A DNA stretch of 64,000 nt, from NCBI GenBank assembly GCA_019347805.1, contig JAHWKR010000011.1, positions 1-64,000 on the forward strand. Reading direction: 5' to 3'. The notes under the pieces were generated by a model. It searched no databases. It was not told the origin of the DNA and saw nothing but the letters and a program-made list of their open reading frames with translations. The stretch comes from Methanobacteriota archaeon (GTDB taxonomy: Archaea; Thermoplasmatota; E2; JACPAO01; JAHWKR01). Position 1 is the stretch's first letter, and each line of letters begins with the position of its first letter. Shown here in pieces: positions 9,445 to 18,007 of the stretch. The translations under genes were made by a program, and so were the position numbers.

Positions 9445-10463
9445 CGTTGGACCTCCGCCTCGGTCGCTTCCTCGCCGGCGGTGTGGCGCACACCCTCGGT
9501 GCTTGGCTCGAGGACATACGGGATCCCCCCGGCACGGCCGATCGCTTCCGCGACCCCTTCCGGATCCAAGGTGAGGACCACGACGGAGCCGCCGCCGCCC
9601 GCACCGGTGAGCTTTGCCCCGTAGGTGCCGGGGACGGTGTGGGCGGCGTCGATGAGCCGCTGCAAGGACGGATGGTTCACACCCATCGTGTGCAGGGCGG
9701 TCTGGCAGCGGCCCATGATGTTGCCGAACGTGGCGAGATCCTCGGTGCGGAGCGCGTCGAGGCCTTCCCAGACCAACGTGCCGACGGCCTCCATGGTCTC
9801 CTCACCGAAGCGGCTGCGTTCGACGAAGCGGCGCACCTTGGCGACCTGCTCTCCTGTGTCGCTGCGCACGCCGGTCACGCCGATGACGAGGGCGAGCTTC
9901 GGCAGGCGGGCCCGATGGACCTCCCAAGCGCGGTCGTCGAGCGTGACGGACCAGAGATGCTCCAGGCCGGCGTCGGTGCGCCGTTCCGGGGCGAGCAGGA
10001 TGGCTCCGCCGGCGGTCGCGACGCTCGTGTCGTTCGGCGAACCGCCGCCTTGGGTGGCGCGCTCCGATTCGAAGGCGGCTTGGGCCACCTCGGCGTCGCT
10101 GGCGCCCGCCTGCAGGTCGTAAAGGGTGGCCGCCGCGGCGACGGAGAGCGCGGCGCTCGAACCCATCCCGCTCGAGGACGGGATGCCGGAGCGCGTCGTC
10201 AAGCGGAGCGCGGAAGGATCTTTCCAGACGCGGTCGAGGACCTGCATGAGATAGGAATGATAGCGGGATTCGAGGGGATGGCCGTTGACCGTGGTGGCGG
10301 AGGTGGAACGTTCCGCCGCGACCGCGGTGCGCATATCGAGCGCGACCGAAAGGCAAGGCATCCCGTAGACGACGGCATGCTCTCCGAGCAGGATGCACTT
10401 GGCCGGGGCCGTGGCGCCGGCGCGCATGCCGGAGGGTCGGTCTTCGGGTGTCTCGTGCGCCAT
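9441..10463 (-). CDS. mvk: Mevalonate kinase (GHMP family)
   Basis: Phosphorylates mevalonate with ATP, the first kinase of the isoprenoid pathway. The 340-residue protein shows GHMP-kinase motifs: APAKCILLGEHAVVYG near residue 18, the ATP-binding GIPSSSGMGSSAALS near residue 92, and a C-terminal KLTGAGGGGSVVVL. These fit mevalonate 5-kinase better than galactokinase or the Thermoplasma mevalonate 3-kinase, whose loops differ, but the distinction rests on motif resemblance. It is first of an overlapping operon mvk-ipk-fni followed by GGPP synthase. A TATA-like CTGATATAG on the minus strand near 10522 lies upstream of its ATG. Confidence 0.93.
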   Translation of the reverse strand: MAHETPEDRPSGMRAGATAPAKCILLGEHAVVYGMPCLSVALDMRTAVAAERSTSATTVNGHPLESRYHSYLMQVLDRVWKDPSALRLTTRSGIPSSSGMGSSAALSVAAAATLYDLQAGASDAEVAQAAFESERATQGGGSPNDTSVATAGGAILLAPERRTDAGLEHLWSVTLDDRAWEVHRARLPKLALVIGVTGVRSDTGEQVAKVRRFVERSRFGEETMEAVGTLVWEGLDALRTEDLATFGNIMGRCQTALHTMGVNHPSLQRLIDAAHTVPGTYGAKLTGAGGGGSVVVLTLDPEGVAEAIGRAGGIPYVLEPSTEGVRHTAGEEATEAEVQR

Positions 10464-10518
10464 CTTTTCCCTCCCCGCCCACGCCTCGACAGGGGTCGTG
10501 GCGGCCGAAGTAGGGGGG

Positions 10519-10526
10519 CTATATCA
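10519..10526 (-). promoter_or_regulatory. TATA-like element upstream of mvk
   Basis: GATATAG on the minus strand lies about 60 nt before the mvk ATG in otherwise GC-rich sequence; it would drive the isoprenoid operon with a leader of about 30 nt. Confidence 0.4.
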
Positions 10527-10546
10527 GGGTTGGGGGGCAGGGTCTC

Positions 10547-10840
10547 TTTAAGAACTCCCTTCTGTTCAACACCAAAGACGTCGACCTCACCCTGGGCCAT
10601 TGCGCGCGCGGCGGCGAATGGGCCCGCTTCGCCGCCGACTCGACGTTGATCGACGAAGTGCCGACGGAGAGCGGCCGCATCGACGCGATGACCTTCGCCG
10701 AGAACGTCGTACGCACCGGCAGCAAGCCAGAACGCCTACCTCTCAGGCGAAGGGACCTGGCGCGGCGGCACGGGCACCCCGGTCCGCATCACCTACACTT
10801 TCGAACCGGCCCTCGACACCTCGGGCGGCGCGCTCTGACG
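10547..10840 (+). pseudogene. Truncated, frameshifted gene fragment
   Basis: Two plus-strand frames look like protein but no intact gene exists. From about 10553 one frame reads NSLLFNTKDVDLTLGHCARG and continues for some 60 codons with no start. Near 10720 the plausible reading jumps one frame and continues with SGEGTWRGGTGTPVRITYTF to a TGA at 10838. Codon use and amino-acid content are like the local genes. The pieces together resemble a 5'-deleted gene with one frameshift. I do not recognise the family; the last part vaguely recalls the start of secreted hydrolases. Its end overlaps the convergent secreted-protein gene by about 48 nt, so part of the apparent coding signal could be an antisense shadow. 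Confidence 0.3.
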
Positions 10841-13432
10841 GCGCCGACGCACACCGCGCACGACCAATCCTGTACCGAGCAGACCACCGGTGCCGATGAG
10901 ACCGTAGGCGATGCTTTCGGTGCCGTCGCCGTCCGCGTCCTCGCCTGATGTCTTGATGAGACCGGTGGCGTTGTCGGCCTGCAGGTCCGCACGCAGCCGT
11001 TCGGCGGTCCGCGCCGTCTCGGAATCCGTACCGCCCTGGCCGCTCGATGCAGTGGCCCATCCCGGCCCCCGTGCACCGGGCGCCGCATGACCCGACGGAT
11101 CCCCGTCGAAACCGTGGACCGATCTGGTGGACGCTTGGGTCGGTAGGACCCGCGCGGTCTGGACCGCTCCGAACGCACCTTCGGCGAGGTTGCCGGCGTG
11201 GTCCGCCACGGCGACATGGAGTTCGAACGGCCCCGCCCATGTGCCCGACGGCGGTCTGACGAGGACGGTGCCGTCCTGGGGTTCGAGGATCCCCTCGGCG
11301 GTGGCCGTGGCGTTGCGCACCCAGACACGCACGCTCGTCATGTTGAGCCCGCTCGTCTCGTCCGAGAGCGTCACCGTGAACGGCTGCGACGTGGACCACG
11401 AGTCGCTCGTGGTCCAGGCGACCTCCGGCGGAGTGGCATCGAGTCCGACACGGACCACGAACGGCGCCTCGTTGCCGGCCTTGTCGCTGACCCGACCGAC
11501 GATCTCGTGGGTCCCGTCGCCGCGGAGCGACACCCGGCGCGCATCGATGCGTCCGGACACCTTGGCGGACTCCGGTTTCTTGTCCACATCGACACGCGGC
11601 CGTTCCTCTGAGCCATCATGCGCCGAGAGGACGACGACATGGCGCGATGCGCGCACCCATCCCGGTTCGGCACCTTCGACATCGAGCCGCGGTGCTTGGA
11701 GGTCCCAACGGCTCGTGTGACGGAACATCGCCACGGGTGCACCGTCCTCACCGGAGCCACCGGTGAGCCGCCAGGTGGCGTTGCCGCTCCGTGGGGTGCC
11801 CGGTGGCGCCTCGACCACGTATGTGGCCTGGCGGGCCGAAGGGTCGAGCGTGCCGGCCGCTGTCACTTCGAACGGGCGCCCCTTTCGGGTGCCGAAGACC
11901 AGCTCGGGTGCGGTCTCCATCGGGCGGTCGAACACGACCACGACCTCGACCGTACCATCACGCGCCAAGACGCGGGCGGCATGGTCCAGGTCATCGCTGG
12001 TGGCGTCCACCGGGACCGCCTCCGGAGGCAAAGGGAACCATTCGGAGGCCGCACTGTTGCCGGCGCGGTCCGTGCCGATGAGGCGATAGGCGCGCGGTTC
12101 GCCAGGGACCCAGCTTTCGTCGGTGTAGGTCGCTGCGTCTCCCCCGAGCGCCGTGCGGCCATGGCTCCAGACACCGGTCGCATCGTCGGCGGTCTCGACC
12201 TCGAGCCTGGAAAGCGGCTCGTCGAACGAGGTCCAGTCGAAGGTAGGGGGCGTCCCGGTGCGGAACGTCACCAGGTCCGGAGCGACCGGCGGGTCGCTGT
12301 CGAAGACGACCGGGCGCTCTCCGCTGACGATGTTTCCGGCGGCGTCCAGAAGATGGATGCGGATCGTGGTGTTCCTGTCATTGACACGGCAATCGACATG
12401 CGGTGCGCCGAACGGTCGGCAGTTCGCCAGTGGTGTGGTCGTGTTGTTGACCACGGCATCTATGCGAATGGCCTGGAGTCCCGCCTGGTCGTCATCCAAC
12501 GTGGGATAGGCGTGCAGGTGTCCTGTGGCGTTGGCGATGACCGGGGCCGTCCCTATCGTGGGTGGTGTGGCGTCGTACCGGAGGACGAACGGGGTCGCAT
12601 CCGGGTGTTCGGAGACGTCGCCGTCCGGTCCTTCGAGGCGGTAGGATCGGTCTCTGTCGAGTGGGCCGATGGTCATGTTCCAGGTCCCTTGCTGTGTCGC
12701 CTCGAACGAATAGGCGGTGCCGTTGTCCAAGACGAGGCTCAGGTTCTGCATCGTCTTTCCGGGCGCGGCATGGAGCCGTGCCGTGAGGGTGGTGTTGCCG
12801 GTGGTCCAGACCGGTGCGAACGGCGCGGGTGCGCTGAGCGTGTGGCCGTTCGCGCCGAGCGTTCCCGTGCCTGTGACGGCCTCCATGCGTTCGAGCCAGT
12901 AGACCGTGAGCGGCCTTGTTCCGGTCGCCGGTCCCTTGTGTCCGGCCCACGGACCGACAAGATGCACCGCTTCATCGAGCAGGTCTGTGGCGTCCCCATC
13001 GGCCGTGTCGGTCCCAAGGATGACGTGGTCCACGATGGTGCCATCCGGGGCGAGAAGTTCCAGTGCGACATCGTTGTTCATCTGGTCGTCCGGATTGAGG
13101 ATGACCAAGCGTCCGCCGGCGGCGATGGTGCCGTCGAGCGATTGGACGATGCGCTTCGAATCCTCCATCACCAGACTCCAGCCGGCGAGGTCTACATCGG
13201 TCACGCCGGCGTTCCACAGGACGACCGTCTCATCCGACACGGTCGCCTTGCCGGAACCGTCCCGGTCCTGCTGCGGGTCGGTCACCACCTGGGCGATCCA
13301 GACCCCTGAAGTGGGCTCCTCCGGACGCACCGTGCCGTCCGCCGCATGACCCGAAAACGTCCAACCACTGGCCAGGAAAGAGGCGATGAGGAAGAGCATG
13401 AGCATCGTTTTCCGTCCGATCCGGTTCCGCAT
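10793..13432 (-). CDS. Large secreted lamin-tail-domain protein with C-terminal membrane anchor
   Basis: A surface protein of about 879 residues. It begins with a clear signal peptide (TMLMLFLIASFLASGWTFSG). Residues about 35-165 match the lamin tail domain pattern: a valine-rich strand, NAGVTDVDLAGWSLV, then GGRLVILNPDD. The remainder is beta-rich with recurring aromatic/DxDxT strands resembling Ig-like or bacterial big domains (several segments such as FDSDPPVAPDLV and LDATPPEVAWTT). A single C-terminal hydrophobic helix (IGTGGLLGTGLVV) followed by RRRR forms the anchor. The ATG at 13432 lies about 24 nt after a TATA box, so the GTG at 13438 offered by the track is less likely. Its role is probably in the cell envelope or adhesion; the exact function is unknown. 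Confidence 0.8.
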   Translation of the reverse strand: MRNRIGRKTMLMLFLIASFLASGWTFSGHAADGTVRPEEPTSGVWIAQVVTDPQQDRDGSGKATVSDETVVLWNAGVTDVDLAGWSLVMEDSKRIVQSLDGTIAAGGRLVILNPDDQMNNDVALELLAPDGTIVDHVILGTDTADGDATDLLDEAVHLVGPWAGHKGPATGTRPLTVYWLERMEAVTGTGTLGANGHTLSAPAPFAPVWTTGNTTLTARLHAAPGKTMQNLSLVLDNGTAYSFEATQQGTWNMTIGPLDRDRSYRLEGPDGDVSEHPDATPFVLRYDATPPTIGTAPVIANATGHLHAYPTLDDDQAGLQAIRIDAVVNNTTTPLANCRPFGAPHVDCRVNDRNTTIRIHLLDAAGNIVSGERPVVFDSDPPVAPDLVTFRTGTPPTFDWTSFDEPLSRLEVETADDATGVWSHGRTALGGDAATYTDESWVPGEPRAYRLIGTDRAGNSAASEWFPLPPEAVPVDATSDDLDHAARVLARDGTVEVVVVFDRPMETAPELVFGTRKGRPFEVTAAGTLDPSARQATYVVEAPPGTPRSGNATWRLTGGSGEDGAPVAMFRHTSRWDLQAPRLDVEGAEPGWVRASRHVVVLSAHDGSEERPRVDVDKKPESAKVSGRIDARRVSLRGDGTHEIVGRVSDKAGNEAPFVVRVGLDATPPEVAWTTSDSWSTSQPFTVTLSDETSGLNMTSVRVWVRNATATAEGILEPQDGTVLVRPPSGTWAGPFELHVAVADHAGNLAEGAFGAVQTARVLPTQASTRSVHGFDGDPSGHAAPGARGPGWATASSGQGGTDSETARTAERLRADLQADNATGLIKTSGEDADGDGTESIAYGLIGTGGLLGTGLVVRGVRRRRQSAPPEVSRAGSKV

Positions 13433-13452
13433 GAGCACTGGCGCGCACGCTT

Positions 13453-13459
13453 GCCTATA
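13453..13459 (-). promoter_or_regulatory. TATA box of the lamin-tail-domain protein gene
   Basis: GCATATAG on the minus strand is centred about 24 nt before the ATG at 13432, giving a leaderless transcript. Confidence 0.6.
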
Positions 13460-13584
13460 TGCGGGTTGTGTGGTGTTGTTGGAAAGGTCGAACGGTTCCG
13501 TCCGGTCGTCGCGGGAGATCCAGAGCGGGGGGTCGTCCTGCAGAGACCCATACGTTTTTCTCCGGCCTCTCTACGTCGCATCGC

Positions 13585-14475
13585 GTGCAGACCATCGCCG
13601 CGCTGCCCACCGAATCCGTCGCCCCATTGACACCGGAGGTGCTCGCCAAGCTCGCGCACCTGGAAGCGCTCATCGCCGCGAAGGGCGCCGTCCTCGTCGC
13701 CTACTCAGGCGGGGTCGACTCGGCGCTCATCGCCGCGGCCGGCGTACGCGCCCTCGGAGCCTGGAACGGCGCCGGCCACGGCGCCCTAGGTGTGCTCGCC
13801 GATTCGTCGACACTGGCACGGCACGAACTGCATCTGGCACGCGCCACGGCCGACGCCATCGGCCTCCCCGTCGAGGAACTCACCTACTCCGAGTTCGACA
13901 ACCCCGATTGGGCGGCGAACGACGGCACCCGTTGCTACCACTGCAAGAAGGACCTCGCCGTGGCATTGAACGCGCTCGCACCGCGGCTCGGCCTCGGCCG
14001 CGACCAGATCGCCTTCGGGATCACCACGAGCGACCTCGGCGACCACCGGCCCGGCATCCAGGCGACCCAAGAAGAGGGGGCATGGCATCCGCTCGTCGAG
14101 GCGGAACTCTCCAAACTGGAAGTGCGGGCGCTGGCCCGCCATCTCGGTCTCCCGGTCTGGGACAAGCCGGCGACGCCCTGCCTGTCGTCGCGCGTGCAGT
14201 ACGGCGAACACATCACCGCCGACACCCTACACCGCATCGAACAGGCCGAGGAAGCGGTGCGCGGCCTCGGCTTCCGCGTCTTCCGGGTGCGCCACCACGA
14301 CCGCCTCGCCCGCATCGAGGTACCACGGGACGAGCTGGAACGGGCGCTGTCGCTGCGCGAGGCACTGGTGTCGGCGCTCAAGGCGGTCGGCTACACCTAT
14401 GTCACCCTCGACCTCGTGGGCTTCCGCAGCGGCGCCATGAACGAGGCGCTCGTTCACGACGGCGCGAAGGCGTGA
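13585..14475 (+). CDS. larE: ATP-dependent sacrificial sulfur transferase LarE family
   Basis: PP-loop enzyme that adenylates a pyridinium carboxylate and donates sulfur in making the nickel-pincer cofactor of lactate racemase-like enzymes. With a GTG start at 13585 the protein has 296 residues. The PP-loop SGGVDS is at residues 41-46. The donor cysteine position is seen as PATPCLSSR near residue 199, and a CYHCKKDL motif is present near residue 117. The track ORF starts at 13459, but its first 42 residues are not family-like. The GTG fits a TATA-like CATACGTTTTT at about 13553. No larB, larC or larA lies in the window, so the target enzyme is unknown; other LarE-like proteins act on other sulfur acceptors. 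Confidence 0.85.
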   Translation: MQTIAALPTESVAPLTPEVLAKLAHLEALIAAKGAVLVAYSGGVDSALIAAAGVRALGAWNGAGHGALGVLADSSTLARHELHLARATADAIGLPVEELTYSEFDNPDWAANDGTRCYHCKKDLAVALNALAPRLGLGRDQIAFGITTSDLGDHRPGIQATQEEGAWHPLVEAELSKLEVRALARHLGLPVWDKPATPCLSSRVQYGEHITADTLHRIEQAEEAVRGLGFRVFRVRHHDRLARIEVPRDELERALSLREALVSALKAVGYTYVTLDLVGFRSGAMNEALVHDGAKA

Positions 14476-15239
14476 TCGGGGTCGCTGAAATCGAGCACCG
14501 GCCAGCCGCGCTTCTCAGCGAGCTTGGCAAGCCGCTTGTTCGGATGCACGGCACGGGGATGGCCGACCTTCTCGAGGAGATGCAGGTCGGAGTAATGGTC
14601 GGTGTAGGCGAACGACGCCGCGAGGTCCCAGCCGCGCTCGGCGGCGAGCCGCTCGGCGGCCCGCGCCTTGTCCTCGCCATAGAGTGGCCCACGCACACGG
14701 CCGGTGAGGATGCCGTCCTCCTCTTCCAGTTCGCAGGCGACCACCTCATCGATGCCGAGCATGGCGGCGAAGCGCTCCGCGATGGGGCGCATCCCGGTGG
14801 TGACAAGCACCGTGTGGTGCCCCGCCTTGCGGTGCCGTTCGAGCACGTCGTGCACCACGGGGTAGACGCGCCGGCGCAGGCCGTCGTCGAAGAAGCCGTC
14901 GAGCGCCGCCTCCAGGTGTTCGCGGCGCATCCCCTTGAAGAACGTGTAGGCGGTGCGGACGACATGGCTGCGCTTCATGATGCGCAGCGCATAGAGAATG
15001 CGCGTGTAGGCGGCCTTTGCCACCACCTCGGCGAAGAACATCCGGTACCGAAGCTCTCGCCGCCGTCGCTCCTTCCTCTCGGTCGACTCCACCTCCGCCT
15101 TGGCCAGTCGCAACAGATGGGAGCCGAAAAGGACCCCCGCATCGGCGTCGATGATGGTCTTGTCCAGGTCGAAGAAGGCCGCCGCGCGTGACACATTCCC
15201 GTCGAGGGGCCGCCCGCTCATGGACCCTTGGGTGGACAT
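14454..15239 (-). CDS. HAD-superfamily hydrolase, subfamily IB (SerB-like)
   Basis: Predicted phosphatase of 261 residues. The HAD catalytic motif is FFDLDKTI near residue 22; motif II threonine appears in VLVTTGMRPIAERFA; motif IV is FAYTDHYSDLHLLE. The class IB architecture, with a helical cap between motifs I and II, resembles phosphoserine phosphatase and related lipid-phosphate phosphatases. The substrate cannot be read from sequence. The ORF in the track extends upstream into the hydrolase gene; ATG at 15239 lies 9 nt beyond that gene's stop and precedes the HAD domain directly. The 3' end overlaps convergent larE by 22 nt. Confidence 0.85.
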   Translation of the reverse strand: MSTQGSMSGRPLDGNVSRAAAFFDLDKTIIDADAGVLFGSHLLRLAKAEVESTERKERRRRELRYRMFFAEVVAKAAYTRILYALRIMKRSHVVRTAYTFFKGMRREHLEAALDGFFDDGLRRRVYPVVHDVLERHRKAGHHTVLVTTGMRPIAERFAAMLGIDEVVACELEEEDGILTGRVRGPLYGEDKARAAERLAAERGWDLAASFAYTDHYSDLHLLEKVGHPRAVHPNKRLAKLAEKRGWPVLDFSDPDHAFAPS

Positions 15240-15247
15240 GGCGCCGC

Positions 15248-16285
15248 TCACTGCTTCGGCGCGACGACCGGCTGGGCGTTCGCCGGTAGGTCGGCGCGCT
15301 TCGTGCTCCCCGGCATGACCTCCGAGAAGAACGACAGGCGCGGCTTGAGGTAGGCGATGATGCGGTCGCAGACCACCTGGCGGCGGCCGTCGAGGAACAT
15401 GCTGTGGCCGCTGCCTTCGATGAGCCACCACTGCTTGGCGCTCGGCACCGCGTCATAGAGCGCGCGCGAGGCACGGTTCGACACCACCTTGTCCTTCGAG
15501 GCGGCGATGATGAGCACCGTCGGGTCCATCACCTTGCGGGCGATCTCCTCGCCGTCGATGGACATGAGCTCCGGATAGTTGTCGATGGGGATGCGGCGTT
15601 CCAGGAACCCGATCTGTTTGGCGTTGTCGCGCGCCCGCGGGTCCTCCAGGATGTCGTGATAATCGACATCGTAGGCGAGGGTCGCCTTGCCCTTCTCCGC
15701 CTTACCGCCCCTGAGGGCGTAGGCGAGGCGGTAGCCGAGTCTTCTGAGCGGTCCGATCTCCTCGGCGATGGTGCGGAACGGGGCGGCGGCGATGACATGG
15801 TCGCCGTTGTAGAGCCCGGTCTGGCCGGCCTTGAGCGCCGCCACCGCGCCCAGGCTGTGGCCGATGAGGCAGAGCTGCTGGGCGTTCAGGTCCCACTGCT
15901 CCTCCATGTTGCGGAGATAGCGTTTTGCCGCCTCGATGTCGGAGACCATGGAATCGAGGGTGAACATGCCACGGGTGCCCTCCGACTTGCCATGGCCCTT
16001 GTGGTCGATGGCGAGCGCACCGAAGCCGGCCTCGGCCAAAAGCCGCGGCAGGTCGCCGAACTCGCGGTGGTCCGAAAGGAGCCCCGGGGAGAGGATGCAC
16101 CAGGCGCGCGGCGGTGCCTCTGGGGCGCCCTCCTTGACCTTGCGCTTCGAATCGGGGTCCTGGGGGAGCGGGTCGCGCTGCCACAGAACGGCATGCAGCT
16201 TGACGCCCTCGGACTCGAGGGTGACCTCTTTGGAGACCACAGGTCGGGTGTCGACATCCGAGCCCGCTTCGGCGCTCTTGGCCAT
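15248..16285 (-). CDS. Alpha/beta hydrolase, monoacylglycerol lipase/lysophospholipase-like
   Basis: Cytoplasmic serine hydrolase of 345 residues with an alpha/beta fold. The nucleophile elbow is GHSLGA near residue 147, preceded by DHKGHGKSEGTRG, a hallmark of the Hydrolase_4 (lysophospholipase) family. The acid residue is likely in IIAASKDKVV and the catalytic histidine in IEGSGHSMFLD. There is no signal peptide. The upstream region is short, with a weak T-rich element near 16310. It is probably co-transcribed with the HAD phosphatase gene downstream, which suggests lipid or phospho-ester metabolism, though this is inference. Confidence 0.85.
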   Translation of the reverse strand: MAKSAEAGSDVDTRPVVSKEVTLESEGVKLHAVLWQRDPLPQDPDSKRKVKEGAPEAPPRAWCILSPGLLSDHREFGDLPRLLAEAGFGALAIDHKGHGKSEGTRGMFTLDSMVSDIEAAKRYLRNMEEQWDLNAQQLCLIGHSLGAVAALKAGQTGLYNGDHVIAAAPFRTIAEEIGPLRRLGYRLAYALRGGKAEKGKATLAYDVDYHDILEDPRARDNAKQIGFLERRIPIDNYPELMSIDGEEIARKVMDPTVLIIAASKDKVVSNRASRALYDAVPSAKQWWLIEGSGHSMFLDGRRQVVCDRIIAYLKPRLSFFSEVMPGSTKRADLPANAQPVVAPKQ

Positions 16286-16330
16286 GGAGGCCGCCGAAAG
16301 GCGACGGTGTGAAAAACGTTGCCCGGGCGC

Positions 16331-16783
16331 CTAGGCCTTCTTACGCTTGGGGACGGTCTGCCGTGGACGCGAGGGGGCCGGAGCCGAGGCCGTCCGGAAG
16401 GGTCCTGCTTCGCCGCTCTTGGCAGGCGCAGGGGAGGTTTCCGGTGTGTCGTCCGCGGGCGGCAAAGGCGGGCGGGTGCGACCCGCCGGGAAGGCCGGGT
16501 CCGGGCGCACCGGGTTCCAGAGCCCCTGGGTGAAAAGCAGGAAGAGACCGGTGCTGCTTCCCACCCAGACACGCACGAAGAGGCTTCCGACGAGGGGGTC
16601 CGCGGTGAATGTGGCCCAATCATACTCGGTGGTGCTGCGCGTGTCGGAGTCGATGCGCTTCTGTTCCCCGTAGGCGTCCGAGACGACAAGGCCGACGGCG
16701 AGCCAAGCGACGGCGAGCCCGAGGAGGACGGCCGCACCGGCCGACCAGACGATACGTCCGGCCAGGCGGACGAGGTCGGCCAA
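16331..16783 (-). CDS. Small two-helix membrane protein downstream of stomatin
   Basis: A 150-residue protein starting with TTG three nt after the stomatin stop. An N-terminal hydrophobic helix (SAGAAVLLGLAVAWLAVGLVV) is followed by an extracytoplasmic-looking segment, a second weaker hydrophobic stretch (VGSSTGLFLLFTQGL), and a proline-, alanine- and lysine-rich tail ending KRKKA. I do not recognise a family. The tight spacing to the stomatin and NfeD genes suggests a partner or accessory subunit of that membrane complex. The tail may be a disordered cytoplasmic region. It could also be a lineage-specific protein with no relation to stomatin. Confidence 0.65.
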   Translation of the reverse strand: MADLVRLAGRIVWSAGAAVLLGLAVAWLAVGLVVSDAYGEQKRIDSDTRSTTEYDWATFTADPLVGSLFVRVWVGSSTGLFLLFTQGLWNPVRPDPAFPAGRTRPPLPPADDTPETSPAPAKSGEAGPFRTASAPAPSRPRQTVPKRKKA

Positions 16784-16786
16784 GGC

Positions 16787-18007
16787 CTAGATCTCCTCCG
16801 GTTCCCGCGGCGCCGCCTTGCGCTTGGCGAGGGCGGCGATCTCGGCGGCGGTCTGCTCTTCGGCGGCGGTCATCGCCTCGACCTGTTCGAGCTCGTGCTT
16901 GATCTCCTCATGGCTCGGGATCGGGCCGAGGATATCGTCCGGCTTGCCGATGCTCTTTTCGAGGTCGGCCGAGGACCAGTCCTTTGCGGTGGCCGTCTCG
17001 GGGTCGATGCCGCCGCGGATGTAGGCGCCGGCGCTCCGCATGAGGCTCGAGACCTCGAACGGGAGCACGATCTTGGTCGCCTCGCCCTCGCCGAGTTTCT
17101 TGAGCGCATCGAGCGATAGGACCGTGAGGGAGCGAGCGTCCAGTTCGGCGGAGCCGAGCGCCAGGATGCGCAGACCCTGCGCCTCGCCCTGCCGTTCCAG
17201 GATCTGTTTCATCCGCTCGCCCTGCGCCTCGAGGATCTTCGCCTGGCGGAGACCCTCGGCTTCGAGGACGCGGGATCGCTTGCCGCCCTCGGCCTTGAGG
17301 ATGGCGCTGCGCTTCTCGCCGTCGGCGATGAGGATGGCCGCGCGTCGGGTGCGCTCGGCGGAGGTCTGCTCCTCCATGGCCGCCTTGACACGACCAACGG
17401 GGTCGACCTCGCGGATCTCCACCGCCTCGACCTTGACGCCCCAGCCGTCGGTGGCCTGGTCGAGGATGTCCCGGAGGCGTGTATTGATGGTGTCGCGGTT
17501 GTAGAGGATCTCGTCGAGCTCCATGTCACCCAGGATGCTCCGGAGGGTGGTCTGGGCGAGCGCGACGGTGGCGAGCTTGTAGTTGGCGACCTCGAAGAAC
17601 GACTTCTCCGGGTCGATGATCTTGATGTAGATGACGGCGTCGACGTTGGTGGGCGAGTTGTCCTTGGTGATGACCTCTTGCCGGGGGACGTCCAGGACCT
17701 GTGTGCGCAGGTCGAGCTTGATGACCTGCGAGATCATGGGATAGACCCAGTTGAAACCGGGGTTCAGTTTGTGGCGGTAACGCCCGAGGACGATCCAGAG
17801 CCCTTGTTCGTAGGGCTGGACGATGCGCACGCCGCTGATCAGGATGATGATGATGGCGACGATGAAGAAGATCGCGAGCGTGACGAGGGTCACGTCGACC
17901 TGCATGAGGACCGGATCGAAGAACATGGACACACCTTTGGCGGGAAGAGAGACGAGCGTGATGATAAAGGACGAGAGCTGTGCAGGGAGTGGGAGGGCGG
18001 GGTTCAT
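16787..18007 (-). CDS. SPFH/Band 7 (stomatin-like) membrane protein
   Basis: Membrane scaffold of 406 residues. A transmembrane helix (TLVTLAIFFIVAIIIILISG, residues 40-60) precedes the SPFH domain with PYEQGLWIVLGRY, NPGFNWVYP, and DVPRQEVITKDN. After residue 225 comes a long alanine/glutamate/arginine coiled coil (EGGKRSRVLEAEGLRQAKIL), typical of slipins. The start at 18007 overlaps the NfeD stop as ATGA. An internal ATG before MFFDPVL could also be used. Stomatin-NfeD pairs are widespread in archaea and are usually co-transcribed; the partner membrane protease is often encoded nearby but is not evident here. The role is membrane microdomain or proteolysis control. Confidence 0.92.
   Translation of the reverse strand: MNPALPLPAQLSSFIITLVSLPAKGVSMFFDPVLMQVDVTLVTLAIFFIVAIIIILISGVRIVQPYEQGLWIVLGRYRHKLNPGFNWVYPMISQVIKLDLRTQVLDVPRQEVITKDNSPTNVDAVIYIKIIDPEKSFFEVANYKLATVALAQTTLRSILGDMELDEILYNRDTINTRLRDILDQATDGWGVKVEAVEIREVDPVGRVKAAMEEQTSAERTRRAAILIADGEKRSAILKAEGGKRSRVLEAEGLRQAKILEAQGERMKQILERQGEAQGLRILALGSAELDARSLTVLSLDALKKLGEGEATKIVLPFEVSSLMRSAGAYIRGGIDPETATAKDWSSADLEKSIGKPDDILGPIPSHEEIKHELEQVEAMTAAEEQTAAEIAALAKRKAAPREPEEI

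Noticed and set aside
11618-13309. 563-codon plus-strand ORF opposite the lamin-tail protein
   Set aside because: Antisense shadow; composition not protein-like.
13386-15191. 601-codon plus-strand ORF across larE and the HAD gene
   Set aside because: Out-of-frame shadow; arginine/histidine-rich and interrupted in meaning by two well-supported genes on other frames.
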